A stretch of 64,000 nt of DNA from NCBI RefSeq assembly GCF_004123295.1, contig NZ_SDMK01000001.1, forward strand, positions 1,550,001 through 1,614,000. The letters run 5' to 3'. The notes beneath the pieces are model-generated. The model had not been told where the DNA came from. It saw only the letters and a list, made by a program, of their open reading frames with translations, and searched no databases. Numbering within the stretch: position 1 is the stretch's first letter; the number at the start of each line of letters is the position of its first letter. Below are positions 19,330 through 27,580 of the stretch, in pieces. Source of the stretch: Silvibacterium dinghuense (lineage in GTDB: Bacteria; Acidobacteriota; Terriglobia; Terriglobales; Acidobacteriaceae). The position numbers and the translations under genes were made by a program.

Positions 19330-20057
19330 TCTCCGAAGTATCCGTCTGGACGGACCGTGTACTGGATCAGGGAACGCTGGGCATAGCCCCCGACAAGGAA
19401 TGGAAAATCAGGGCATACGAGGAGTACAGGGCAAAGCTTCGGCATCCGGAATACCCCTGTTTCTTCGGCCAGAGCGGAGAAATTCACGGAGAGATGATGT
19501 ACACGTTCGTCTCGACCGGCGCTCTCTCTTCACTGCTTGCGAACATGCGCGCATTCGTTCGCCTCATCGGCCTGGAGGAACATCGGCGATCGAGCCTTGT
19601 CGCATTTTTCGAGCCGGAGAAGAGCCTCAACGACCATGCGGGCTTCGTCGATCGCTTCTGGAATACGCTTCAATTTCTCCACGATCACGACACACAGCCA
19701 CCCTTGGATCGGAGCCCCGACCATCCGCTATGGGAGTTCTCTTTCGAAGGATGCGAGATGTTCGTCGTCGGCGCATCGCCGACATACCGGCTGCGCCGCA
19801 GCAGGAATCTGGGACCGGGCATGGTCCTGATCTTCCAGCCACGCACGCTCTTTATCGACCCGGAGACTCAGGAACCCATCTCCATCGAGGTACGCAGGCG
19901 CATTCACAAGCGCATGCTGACCTACGACGGCATGCCCGTCCACCCCGACATCGGATTTTATGGGCAGGCCGCAAATCGGGAATGGAAACAATACGCTCTC
20001 CCCGATGACAACGCGCCCGAGCACGGAAGTTGCCCTTTCCATGCTCGGCAGGCCTGA
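19326..20057 (+). CDS. YqcI/YcgG family protein
   Basis: The 243-residue protein matches the YqcI/YcgG family: an N-terminal PCFFGQSGEIHG block, the central FVRLIGLEEHRRSSLVAFFE, and the late RSRNLGPGMVLIFQPR. The family is uncharacterised and appears cytoplasmic; its Cys and His residues might bind metal or heme, but this is not shown. It starts at ATG 19326, overlapping the hydroxylase stop, so it is likely an accessory or electron-transfer partner of the hydroxylase. That link is inferred from coupling only. Confidence 0.82.
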   Translation: MISEVSVWTDRVLDQGTLGIAPDKEWKIRAYEEYRAKLRHPEYPCFFGQSGEIHGEMMYTFVSTGALSSLLANMRAFVRLIGLEEHRRSSLVAFFEPEKSLNDHAGFVDRFWNTLQFLHDHDTQPPLDRSPDHPLWEFSFEGCEMFVVGASPTYRLRRSRNLGPGMVLIFQPRTLFIDPETQEPISIEVRRRIHKRMLTYDGMPVHPDIGFYGQAANREWKQYALPDDNAPEHGSCPFHARQA

Positions 20058-20097
20058 TCCTGCCTGACGGCAAACAACCCCATGCCACGCACGCGAA

Positions 20098-20131
20098 AGA
20101 AGAGCCTCCCGTGATCACGGGAGGCTCTTCT
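20098..20131. terminator. Palindromic terminator, convergent side of infC
   Basis: A perfect 34-base palindrome (17-base half-sites, starting AGAAGAGCCTCCCGTGA) sits between the YqcI/YcgG stop and the infC stop. The minus-strand side continues TTCGCG after a run rich in T. It can serve infC and probably the opposite gene too. Confidence 0.75.
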
Positions 20132-20152
20132 GTAAATCCGGAAACGGAGGAG

Positions 20153-20767
20153 TTATGCCTGTGTCGCCGCAGGTGTGGCAGGAGCAGCGGGTGCGGCAGG
20201 CGCCGGAGCCTTGGGTGGCGCGGCGGGCTTCTTCGGCGCTTCCTTCTTGCCCGGGGCGAGGATGGCATGCAGCGTCGTGCCTTCCATGCGCGGCATGAAT
20301 TCGACCGTGCCGGCGTCGCCGATGTCCTGGATCAGGCGATTGATGATCGCATAGCCAAGCTCGCGGTGCGCCATCTGGCGGCCCTTGAAGCGAAGCGAAG
20401 CCTTGACCTTGTCGCCTTCGGTCAGGAAGCGGACAGCCTGGTTCTTCTTGGTCTGGTAGTCGTGTTCGTCGACCGTGACCGAGAACTTCACTTCCTTGAT
20501 CACGATGATCTTCTGCTTCTTGCGCGCGGCCCGATCGCTCTTGTCCTTCTCGTACAGGAACTTGCCGTAATCCTGGATACGGCATACCGGCGGAACCGCG
20601 TTAGGCGAAACCTCAACCAGATCCAGACCGCGCTCGCGGGCGACCTTCAGGGCTTCAAAAGGCGGCATAATGCCGAGCTGCTCGCCGGCGTCGTCAATCA
20701 CGCGCACTTCGCGTGCGCGGATTCTTTCATTGATGCGGATAAACTGCTTGGCCGAACGCTTATCGAT
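20153..20767 (-). CDS. infC: Translation initiation factor IF-3, apparent AUC start
   Basis: IF-3 binds the 30S subunit, prevents 50S joining and discriminates against non-AUG starts. The IF3-N (FIRINERIRAREVRVIDD) and IF3-C (IIVIKEVKFSVTVDEHDYQTK) domains are complete, followed by an Ala/Pro-rich tail of about 35 residues that is not in E. coli IF-3. I place the start at ATC 20767, four bases behind the strong Shine-Dalgarno GGAGGAG (20778..20772). No ATG or GTG lies suitably placed; the TTG at 20782 is 3 bases before that ribosome site. Rare AUU/AUC starts are the known autoregulatory device of infC. Confidence 0.92.
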   Translation of the reverse strand: MDKRSAKQFIRINERIRAREVRVIDDAGEQLGIMPPFEALKVARERGLDLVEVSPNAVPPVCRIQDYGKFLYEKDKSDRAARKKQKIIVIKEVKFSVTVDEHDYQTKKNQAVRFLTEGDKVKASLRFKGRQMAHRELGYAIINRLIQDIGDAGTVEFMPRMEGTTLHAILAPGKKEAPKKPAAPPKAPAPAAPAAPATPAATQA

Positions 20768-20771
20768 GGGT

Positions 20772-20778
20772 CTCCTCC
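20772..20778 (-). promoter_or_regulatory. Ribosome binding site that fixes the AUC start of infC
   Basis: The minus strand reads GGAGGAG, then ACCC, then ATC GAT AAG. The spacing suits initiation at ATC and excludes the upstream TTG, which abuts the site. The 330 bases between infC and the next gene (20783-21112) hold the infC leader and no gene; a weak -10 TATACT (20815..20810) is present. Confidence 0.65.
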
Positions 20779-21112
20779 ACAAATCCGTGGCAGCGCCACG
20801 TAGCTACTCAGTATAACGTGACTTTATCCATTGGATGCCCTTCCACGATGAAAAGCACCGCAACTCTCACCATAACGATTTATCGAACAGGTCTCATTCG
20901 GGCTTAACTCCAGGCGAATTCCCTTCGTGGTATTCTGCTCCGTTGCCTGGTTACGACCTGCTGCCTGGCAACCGTAACCGGTCCTGTGCTCCCGCCCTCA
21001 TCCGGTTTCGCAATCGTACGTTTACGGCGGAACGTTGCGCGGCAGCCTTACATACCAATGCCAGTCTCTTATCGCGCATCGCTGCCTGTTCATTGAAGGA
21101 TAGAATCGACCC

Positions 21113-21565
21113 ATGAAACGCCGCATCCTGCTGGTAGACGACGAGCTCGCCATCCTGCTAACGCTCAAGGCCGTGCTTGAAATCAGTGGCTTTGAGGTAG
21201 AGACCGCCGCCTCCGCCCGCGAAGCCAAACTCAAGATCCGCTCCGGCCACTATCACATGGTCATGACCGACATGCGCATGGAGAGCGACAGCTCCGGAGC
21301 AGAAGTGGTGCAGGCTGCCCGCAAGGCCGCCTACCAGCCCGCCGTCGCCATGCTCACCGCCTTCCCTTCGACCGAAGTCGAAGGTTCGGGTTCAGACCCC
21401 GACAAACTGCTGGTAAAGCCCATGAACACCAGCGACCTGCTGCTGCAGATCGAGGCCCTACTGGTCACGCACGAAGATAAGAAGAGCAAAGCAGCCGTAG
21501 CAGCTGCTGAGGTATCTCCTGCTCCACGAAAGGCAACTGGCCGCAAACTGGCCTCGGCCCGCTAG
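21113..21565 (+). CDS. Single-domain response regulator (CheY-like receiver)
   Basis: The 150-residue protein is a receiver domain with the acidic pair DD near residues 10-11, the phospho-acceptor Asp in MVMTDMRM, the switch Thr in LTAFP and the conserved Lys in LVKPM. A charged Ala/Lys-rich tail of about 35 residues replaces an output domain. No histidine kinase is adjacent, so it must serve a distant kinase or a phosphorelay. An AAGGA element lies about 12 bases before the ATG. Confidence 0.9.
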   Translation: MKRRILLVDDELAILLTLKAVLEISGFEVETAASAREAKLKIRSGHYHMVMTDMRMESDSSGAEVVQAARKAAYQPAVAMLTAFPSTEVEGSGSDPDKLLVKPMNTSDLLLQIEALLVTHEDKKSKAAVAAAEVSPAPRKATGRKLASAR

Positions 21566-21621
21566 ACCTTCCTTCCCCTGCAAAGACCCAACCGCAGGCA
21601 ATCTTGAAGGCATATGAGGCC

Positions 21622-21912
21622 CTAGCTCGCCTGCGGGGCAGCGCGCTTCTGCTGGAAACACTGTCGGCAGAGAACTGGACGCCCCTGCGTCGGCTTGAAG
21701 GGCACGGTTGTCTCCATTCCGCATTCAGAGCACACCGTCCGCGTCTCCGAACGCACGGCACCCGGCCCGGAAGCCCGCTTCGCCTTGCAGTTTTTGCATC
21801 GCTTGGGGTCGTTCTTAAACTGCTTGTCGTGAAAAAAGAGTTGCTCGCCCGCAGTAAAAACGAAATCGCTTCCGCAATCCACGCACTTCAAAGTTCTATC
21901 TACGAAGTCCAT
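21622..21912 (-). CDS. Double zinc-ribbon protein
   Basis: From ATG 21912 the product is 96 residues with four CxxC pairs: CVDC and CKNC form one ribbon with the block FTAGEQLFFHDKQF, and CSEC and CRQC, about 17 residues apart, form a second. This matches the small zinc-ribbon family often seen near cold-shock and RNA-related genes. No enzymatic function is known; nucleic-acid or protein binding is likely. The longer frame to 21975 adds a region without a ribosome site. The 398 bases to the rpsU stop contain no gene that I can support. Confidence 0.8.
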   Translation of the reverse strand: MDFVDRTLKCVDCGSDFVFTAGEQLFFHDKQFKNDPKRCKNCKAKRASGPGAVRSETRTVCSECGMETTVPFKPTQGRPVLCRQCFQQKRAAPQAS

Positions 21913-22261
21913 CCCGCGTCCTTGCCCGCATCGCGCTTCCAACCCGATGCACGGGCTCCAGCGCCTGCCAAGCACTGGCCTTTCATGACTTCCTGCATCG
22001 TCACGCGATCATTGAGGCGAGAGGGGGGACCATTCGCGAGGAATTCCGGCCCACTGACTCGACCGCAATGCTGCGATAACTTGCTTCTGGGGGCCCGATG
22101 CTGCTTGCGCAGCCATGCTTCAAGTGGAGGGGGTCACTCGAAGTTCGCCAGGCATTGATTTCCCTAAGACAAAAATTCGGCCTCGGGGATGCCCGGCAGT
22201 ACCGGTCCGAAAACGGCGTGGGGCGATTTTCGAACCAGCGCTTACCACTTCACTTACACGG

Positions 22262-22283
22262 AGCGGCGCCTTGCGGCGCCGCT
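22262..22283 (-). terminator. GC-rich hairpin after rpsU
   Basis: AGCGGCGCC TTGC GGCGCCGCT is a perfect hairpin 28 bases beyond the rpsU stop. It lacks a T-tract on either strand, so it may be a weak or Rho-assisted terminator. Confidence 0.45.
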
Positions 22284-22310
22284 TACCATCTATACTCCAG
22301 AACTCGAAGG

Positions 22311-22508
22311 TTAGTCCTGCTCCTTACGAGCCTTCTTACGATTACGCTTACGCGCCAGCGCTTCCTTCACGCGACGCTTTTCGCCCGGCTTCAGGTAGAA
22401 GGAGTGACGCTTGACTTCCTTGATGATGTCTTCCTGCTGCACCTTGCGCTTAAACCGGCGCAGTGCATTTTCAAGCGGCTCGCCTTCCTGTACACGAACC
22501 TCTGCCAC
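22311..22508 (-). CDS. rpsU: 30S ribosomal protein S21
   Basis: S21 is a small basic protein at the 30S platform near the anti-Shine-Dalgarno end of 16S rRNA. The start is GTG at 22508, eight bases after a strong GGAGG; this gives the 65-residue reading VAEVRVQEGEPLENALRRFK, the normal size. The C-terminus is the usual very basic run (KRRVKEALARKRNRKKARK). It is transcribed alone here, away from the dnaG-rpoD neighbourhood seen in E. coli. Confidence 0.93.
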   Translation of the reverse strand: MAEVRVQEGEPLENALRRFKRKVQQEDIIKEVKRHSFYLKPGEKRRVKEALARKRNRKKARKEQD

Positions 22509-22723
22509 GAACAACACCTCCAAACCTTCCCAAACAGGGCCTATATAGAGTACCTGAAATTGCCCGGGAAGCGGGAGAAATCCACGTGACCGGTACAGAA
22601 ATGGCAGCGCCGCCCTTTTCTTCTTGCCTTTTTGCCTTCAACAACTTGATGACGCGTTCTAAAGCCGCCGGCTTCCCTGAAAATAGAGACAGCACCTTGC
22701 CTATCCCAGGAGATTTACCGCTC

Positions 22724-23326
22724 ATGCACCAGCCTCTCGCCCTGCCCGCCGGTCCCTTCGCCGCTTTTCTTTTTGACTGCGACGGCACGATTGTGGATTC
22801 CATGCCGCTCCACTACGTCGCCTGGAAAAGAGCCCTTGGGGAGTGGCAATGCGAGTTTCCCGAACAGACCTTTTATGCCTGGGGCGGCTACCCGGTGGTC
22901 AAAATCATCTCCCTGCTCAACGAACAGCAGGGCCTCTCGATGCCCGTGGAGGAAGTCGCGCATCGCAAGGAACAGCTTTATTACGAGATGCTTCCGCAGC
23001 TTCAGGGCGTGCCGGAAGTGCTCGAGCAGATCCATGCCCAGCACGGGAAAATCCCTTTCGCCGTGGTCTCCGGCTCCACGCGCGAAAGCGTCGTGGCCTC
23101 GCTCGAAGCACTGGGATTGCTCGATAAGTTCGAAGTGCTGGTATGCGCGGGCGAATACACCCATGGAAAGCCCCACCCGGAACCGTTCCTTCTCGCTGCC
23201 GATCGTCTCGGCGTAGAGCCAACCGCCTGCCTGGTCTTCGAAGACACAGAAATGGGTATCCAAGCCGCCACGGCCGCCGGAATGAAATCCGTCAAGGTGC
23301 TCCAACCCTGGGAGCGCCCGCGTTAA
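22724..23326 (+). CDS. HAD-superfamily phosphatase, beta-phosphoglucomutase-like
   Basis: From ATG 22724, with AGGAG 11 bases upstream, the product is 200 residues. It is a subfamily IA HAD enzyme: motif I FDCDGTIVDSMP (nucleophile Asp and acid Asp), motif II VVSGSTRES, the motif III Lys in HGKPHPEPF and motif IV FEDTEMGIQAA. A helical cap lies between motifs I and II. Substrates of close families are small sugar phosphates such as fructose-1-phosphate or 2-deoxyglucose-6-phosphate. The frame is open further upstream but without family similarity. It stands alone. Confidence 0.88.
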   Translation: MHQPLALPAGPFAAFLFDCDGTIVDSMPLHYVAWKRALGEWQCEFPEQTFYAWGGYPVVKIISLLNEQQGLSMPVEEVAHRKEQLYYEMLPQLQGVPEVLEQIHAQHGKIPFAVVSGSTRESVVASLEALGLLDKFEVLVCAGEYTHGKPHPEPFLLAADRLGVEPTACLVFEDTEMGIQAATAAGMKSVKVLQPWERPR

Positions 23327-23592
23327 TTCAATGAAATCAATACAATGTGCCGGTTGAAGCAGCGGGCTCCCGGCACATCTCAACATGAAGATTCCTTCAT
23401 ATCGCCAACCCAGGGCAAAGCTTTCACATCCCACTCGTCTGGGTAATATTGAAAAGTAACCTTCCAATAGGTGACTATCGAAGCGTTCCCTTGGTTATTT
23501 CAATCCATCAATCGGTTGGCGATTCCATATTCAGAGCTGCATCAAAACCCATCGTGAATCCCTCCGCCCATTTGATTTATTAGGGAGAGTCC

Positions 23593-24150
23593 ATGAAATC
23601 CATTTACAAATTTTTGATCGCCTGGGCCCTGGGAACGATCACGGCTTCGTCGGCCTTTGCCCAGGCCGCCCCAGCCGCATATGGAGGCGGAGACGCGAAT
23701 GGAGCACACGTATTCGGCGAGCTCAGCTTCGGCTTCCCGAACTATGACGCCGAGTATCTCAGAGGCGTAACTGCCGGCGGATACTTTCAACGCTCACGCT
23801 GGATCGGACTGGAAGTACGCGGATCCATGCTGCGCTGGGGACCTTCAACCATGCACCAGTCTTCCATCCTGACAGGTCCTCGCGTTCAGTACCCCTTCCA
23901 TCGCTTCATCCCCTACCTAGCGTTTGAACCAGGGGTCACCCACACTGTTCTGCCCTACACCGGATACCCCGGAAGCGCACTTGTAGGATCCAACAACTTT
24001 GCCTGGCAGATCATCGGTGGCGTCGATTATCGGCTTACCCACCGCTTATGGGTGCGCGCGGGCGAAGCCAGCTACGGCCATATCAACGTGATACAAAATG
24101 GCTTAAGCCCCAAGAGCTTCAGCGCGGGCCTGAACTATCGCATCTTCTGA
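23593..24150 (+). CDS. Outer-membrane beta-barrel protein (OmpA-like/OprF-like barrel)
   Basis: This 185-residue protein has a signal peptide (cleavage near SSAFAQA) and eight or so amphipathic strands, for example FGELSFGFPNYD, WIGLEVRGSMLRWG, FAWQIIGGVDYRL and LWVRAGEASYG. It ends in the aromatic residue of a barrel signal (LNYRIF), the signature recognised by BamA. Small eight-strand barrels of this kind act as adhesins or structural porins; the precise role is unknown. GGGAG lies 8 bases upstream of the ATG. Confidence 0.82.
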   Translation: MKSIYKFLIAWALGTITASSAFAQAAPAAYGGGDANGAHVFGELSFGFPNYDAEYLRGVTAGGYFQRSRWIGLEVRGSMLRWGPSTMHQSSILTGPRVQYPFHRFIPYLAFEPGVTHTVLPYTGYPGSALVGSNNFAWQIIGGVDYRLTHRLWVRAGEASYGHINVIQNGLSPKSFSAGLNYRIF

Positions 24151-24172
24151 GCACAGAGCGGGTCATCGCTAC

Positions 24173-24203
24173 AAAGGCCGGCAGAGAAATTCTGCCGGCC
24201 TTT
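24173..24203 (+). terminator. Terminator after the barrel protein gene
   Basis: A perfect 13-bp stem, AAAGGCCGGCAGA / TCTGCCGGCCTTT, with loop GAAAT lies 22 bases after the stop. Confidence 0.88.
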
Positions 24204-24642
24204 GCTCGTTCAGCGGAATAAGGACGCAACCTGACCGCCGACGCCGGCCTTTTGCGCAGGGCCGCAAGAGAAAACACGGCGCTGCGCGCGTTTTGAGCGC
24301 GACCGATAGGTTTTCATGGAAGAAGAGTGGTGGCCAGAGACGGCTTTGTTCAGCATTACACTCCGCTGCGTGTTCCTCTGAATGGCCTCGTCCTCCATCC
24401 GGCGGCTTGATGTTTTGGGGAGATCTGAGCTACGGATAAAAGAGATTCCGCATCGCTCGCCAATTCGCCGGATAAAGGCTATGTTTATGAGCCGTCAGAG
24501 ATTGGGGAATCTTTACCCTCCATGTTGGGGTCGTGCAACGGCGTCCAAAAGAGTGCAAGCATCTGCTAAAATTCGCACAGGCTACCCGTAATCAACCACT
24601 GCAACCTGAGCGATGTAGGGGAGTCACAGGGAGCATAGCGGA
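24204..24642. other. Gene-free junction between core and accessory DNA
   Basis: I see no supportable gene, tRNA or direct repeat in this stretch. GC content drops visibly across it, and the genes to the right are defence-type. A candidate ribosome site (GGGAG) for the DUF262 gene lies near the right end. Confidence 0.4.
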
Positions 24643-25743
24643 ATGAGCAGCCCGAGGAGTAACCCGGCAGATGATGTGCAACTTTCGTTCATTACCGAAG
24701 AACAGAAAGCGGCTGCCGAGAAGGAAATCGTAGAGCACTCGAAGAGAATCGAGTTCTACCTCACGGAATACACTGTTGAACTACTTGCTTCCAAGATGGA
24801 AAGCGGTGAGTTCGTTATTCCCCCTTACCAGCGCGAGGATACCTGGGAACCAGAACGAAAACATAGGTTTATCGAGTCGCTCCTTATGGGGTTGCCAATC
24901 CCGTTCCTCTTTTTTTGGGAAAGTCCGACTTCCGGCAAACTCGAAATAGTAGACGGTTCTCAGCGCCTCAGAACGATTCAGCAATTCATCCTTGGCGGGA
25001 TGGTCTTGGGAGAGTTGGAAAATCTCTCCTCTCTTGAGGGAATGTCTTTTAATGATCTCCCCGAGTCTCGTCAAAGGAAGATCAAAAATCGTTCGATTCG
25101 CGGGATTGTCCTCAATGAGCATGCCGATGAACAGGCTAGATTTGATCTCTTCGACCGAATCAATACCGGCAGCAAGATTGCCAACAAAGCGGAGGTCCGC
25201 CGTGGGGCTCTTGTAGGGCCGTTCCTTAACTTGGTCATAGAACTTGCTCAAGATGACCAGTTTGCAGCGCTCGCCCCAGTGCCCGATAAGCAGGCGAAAT
25301 TGCGGGAGCGGGAAGAACTGGTGACGCGATTCTTTGCCTATGGAGATGGGCTGGATGGATATGAGGATAGAGTGTCTCCTTTCCTCTTTGCCTATGCTAA
25401 GAAGATGAACGCATACCTAACAGAGAATCCAACTGCAACCGATGAGTATAAAAAGCGGTTTGGGCAAACGATGAAGTTCGTTTCAGAGATTTTCCCGTAT
25501 GGGTTCCGCAGAACGCGAGATGGAGTCGCTACGCCTCGCGCACGATTTGAAGCAATTGCGATAGGTACATTCCTGGCGTTGAAAGAGAATCCCGCGCTTA
25601 CTGCGAATCAGATTAGCGTCGCCCAGTGGCTAGATAGCGATGAATTCAGAGAAGTCACGGGCTCCGATGGGGCAAATGCAATTGCCCGACTGGAACGCAG
25701 GATCGGATTCGTTCGTGATCGCCTGCTTGGGATCGTGAAATAG
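24643..25743 (+). CDS. DUF262 domain protein (GmrSD N-half / ParB-like fold)
   Basis: The 366-residue protein has the DUF262 hallmarks: IPPYQREDTWE at about residues 58-68, RFIESLLMGLPIPFLFF, then EIVDGSQRLRTIQQF with the DGSQR variant of the D-G-Q-Q-R motif at 104-108, and the later FDRINTGS. DUF262 domains hydrolyse or bind nucleotides in GmrSD, BrxU and related phage-defence enzymes, where a second nuclease domain does the cutting. Here no nuclease domain is fused; the HEPN gene 2 bases downstream is the probable effector. It is first in a four-part cluster with a methyltransferase and, on the opposite strand, Vsr. Confidence 0.85.
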   Translation: MSSPRSNPADDVQLSFITEEQKAAAEKEIVEHSKRIEFYLTEYTVELLASKMESGEFVIPPYQREDTWEPERKHRFIESLLMGLPIPFLFFWESPTSGKLEIVDGSQRLRTIQQFILGGMVLGELENLSSLEGMSFNDLPESRQRKIKNRSIRGIVLNEHADEQARFDLFDRINTGSKIANKAEVRRGALVGPFLNLVIELAQDDQFAALAPVPDKQAKLREREELVTRFFAYGDGLDGYEDRVSPFLFAYAKKMNAYLTENPTATDEYKKRFGQTMKFVSEIFPYGFRRTRDGVATPRARFEAIAIGTFLALKENPALTANQISVAQWLDSDEFREVTGSDGANAIARLERRIGFVRDRLLGIVK

Positions 25744-25745
25744 CT

Positions 25746-26465
25746 ATGGACCCACTCACACAGTCTTTTGAAGAGCGTCTCCAAGAGATCGAGGTCTACT
25801 TGGACTTGCTGGAGCATCTGGAGCAACAAGTCGCCATAGGTCCGCCGAAAATTGGTGAATCTTCTATCACGACTCAGCAGCAAAAAATTCTCTACTCGTC
25901 CGTTTATCTTCAGCTTTACAACCTCGTTGAAGCCACCATCACATGGTGTATCGATGCGGTTTGCAGCGCGGCCACCGAAAATGGCCGCTGGAAACCGAGC
26001 GATTTAGCAGCACTCGTTCGCAGGGAGTGGATTCGGTCGACGGCTCGTACTCATCTCGAACTCACTGCGGAGCATCGTTTGAACAGTGCCGTTGAGGTTT
26101 GCGAGCAACTCATCAATGCGCTGCCTCTCTTGAGATTCAGCATAGAACGACGTAGCAACATTGATGATCTCGTGATTCAACAGATCGCCGAGCGTCTCGG
26201 GCTTCAAATACAACTCAGCCAAGAAGCTCTCCGTAGCGTGAAACAGCCAGTCCGCGATGACAAAGGCCCACTGGCCTTGGTCAAGGACCTCCGCAATCGG
26301 CTAGGGCACGGCAGTCTTTCTTTTTCGGAATGCGGCGAGGGCGTAACTGTCATAGACTTACGCGACCTTAAAGCACGAACTGCTCTTTATTTGCGCGAAA
26401 TTATCGCCGGCTTTCGCGCCTACATAGAGGGTTACGAATATCTCGATCCTGCGAGGCGTCCATGA
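25746..26465 (+). CDS. HEPN protein, MAE_28990/MAE_18760-like
   Basis: The 239-residue protein is all-helical and carries a HEPN RNase motif (R-x4-H) at residues 183-188, RNRLGH, in the context LVKDLRNRLGHGSLSFSECG. The arrangement, directly after DUF262, matches a known association between this HEPN family and DUF262 proteins. HEPN domains with this motif are commonly metal-independent RNases, so a toxic or abortive-infection role is likely; activity is inferred. Its stop overlaps the next start by 4 bases (ATGA), so it is translated with the methyltransferase. Confidence 0.78.
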   Translation: MDPLTQSFEERLQEIEVYLDLLEHLEQQVAIGPPKIGESSITTQQQKILYSSVYLQLYNLVEATITWCIDAVCSAATENGRWKPSDLAALVRREWIRSTARTHLELTAEHRLNSAVEVCEQLINALPLLRFSIERRSNIDDLVIQQIAERLGLQIQLSQEALRSVKQPVRDDKGPLALVKDLRNRLGHGSLSFSECGEGVTVIDLRDLKARTALYLREIIAGFRAYIEGYEYLDPARRP

Positions 26466-27529
26466 TCGAGTGCGTTGATCTTTTCTGTGGTGTAGGAGGA
26501 CTCACTCACGGTCTCGCAAAAGGGGGCGTTCGGGTTATAGCTGGTATTGACTTGGACCCGGAATGCCGTTTTCCATACGAAACGAATAATAGCGCCAAGT
26601 TTCTCGAACTGGACGTTCATTCGGTATCGGGCGAGTACGTGTGCTCCCTATGGACCAAAGGCAATCGTACTTTACTTGCGGGTTGCGCTCCATGCCAGCC
26701 CTTTTCCACATATGGGCGGCAGAAGGGCAAACATCCGGGAAGCAAAAAACGCTGGGACCTCGTATCGGATTTCGCTCGCTTGGCTCGTGAAGCGAAGCCA
26801 GATTTAGTAACGATGGAGAATGTGCCGCAATTAGTTCATCACGAGGTATTCGATCAACTGATTAGCAGCTTGATCGAGTATCACGTGTCTTGGCAGATCA
26901 TCGATTGTGCCCAATACGGCGTGCCGCAGACACGTAAGCGGCTTGTACTGTTAGCCTCCCGCCTTGGTCCGATTGAGTTAGTATCTCCAGAAAGCTTTAA
27001 AGGCAAGAAAAAAGCCACTGTCAGGCAAGCGATTTCTTCTCTGCCGCGATTGAACGCTGGAGATTTCGATCCAACTGATTCCTTGCATTCAGCATGCAAA
27101 CTCAGCGAGCTAAACCTTCGAAGGATCAAGGCGTCTACTCCAGGCGGAACTTGGCGCGACTGGGATGAGAGTCTTTTGGCGAAGTGCCATAAAAGAGAGT
27201 CTGGGGCAACCTATCCGTCGGTCTATGGGCGTATGGAGTGGGATAAGCCGGCTCCTACCATTACGACTCAATGCTTCGGCTACGGGAACGGGCGATTTGG
27301 ACACCCGAAGCAAAACCGAGCGATCACGCTACGAGAAGCGGCTCTTTTACAGACTTTCCCGCGAACATATAAGTTCATAAAAAAAGGGGAGAAAGTACGT
27401 TACAACGTTCTGGGTAGGCTCATTGGCAACGCTGTACCTGTCAAAATCGGTGAGATTGTTGCGGAGAGCCTGCATCGGCATGTTCAGCAGATCGAGCACG
27501 GCAAGTGTCAGAAAACTATGACCACCTAA
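26462..27529 (+). CDS. DNA (cytosine-5-)methyltransferase
   Basis: The 355-residue enzyme transfers a methyl group from SAM to C5 of cytosine. Motif I is VDLFCGVGGLTHGL, motif IV CAPCQPFSTYG holds the catalytic Cys (residue 78), motif VI is MENVPQL, motif VIII QTRKRLVLLA and motif X GRLIGNAVPVKIG. The target-recognition region (about 195-270) is unlike anything I can name, so the site is unknown. It is coupled to the HEPN gene upstream. Before the IS66 insertion the vsr stop probably abutted this stop tail to tail. Confidence 0.94.
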   Translation: MIECVDLFCGVGGLTHGLAKGGVRVIAGIDLDPECRFPYETNNSAKFLELDVHSVSGEYVCSLWTKGNRTLLAGCAPCQPFSTYGRQKGKHPGSKKRWDLVSDFARLAREAKPDLVTMENVPQLVHHEVFDQLISSLIEYHVSWQIIDCAQYGVPQTRKRLVLLASRLGPIELVSPESFKGKKKATVRQAISSLPRLNAGDFDPTDSLHSACKLSELNLRRIKASTPGGTWRDWDESLLAKCHKRESGATYPSVYGRMEWDKPAPTITTQCFGYGNGRFGHPKQNRAITLREAALLQTFPRTYKFIKKGEKVRYNVLGRLIGNAVPVKIGEIVAESLHRHVQQIEHGKCQKTMTT

Positions 27530-27544
27530 TCAGAACTTGATTGC

Positions 27545-27552
27545 AGAGTTAC
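27545..27552. repeat. Target-site duplication, left copy
   Basis: AGAGTTAC immediately precedes the left end of the IS66 element; the same octamer follows its right end at 29978-29985. Eight base pairs is the usual IS66 duplication length. Confidence 0.92.
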
Positions 27553-27573
27553 GTGAGCGGTATGTAAACCGCA
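27553..27573. repeat. IS66 left terminal inverted repeat
   Basis: The first 10 bases (GTGAGCGGTA) match the right end exactly and the match continues imperfectly to about 21 bases. Confidence 0.85.
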
Positions 27574-27580
27574 GGATCTG

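Noticed and set aside
21976-22310. A TTCGAAA loop suggesting a tRNA T-arm
   Set aside because: No flanking stem pairs and no acceptor or anticodon arm could be drawn.
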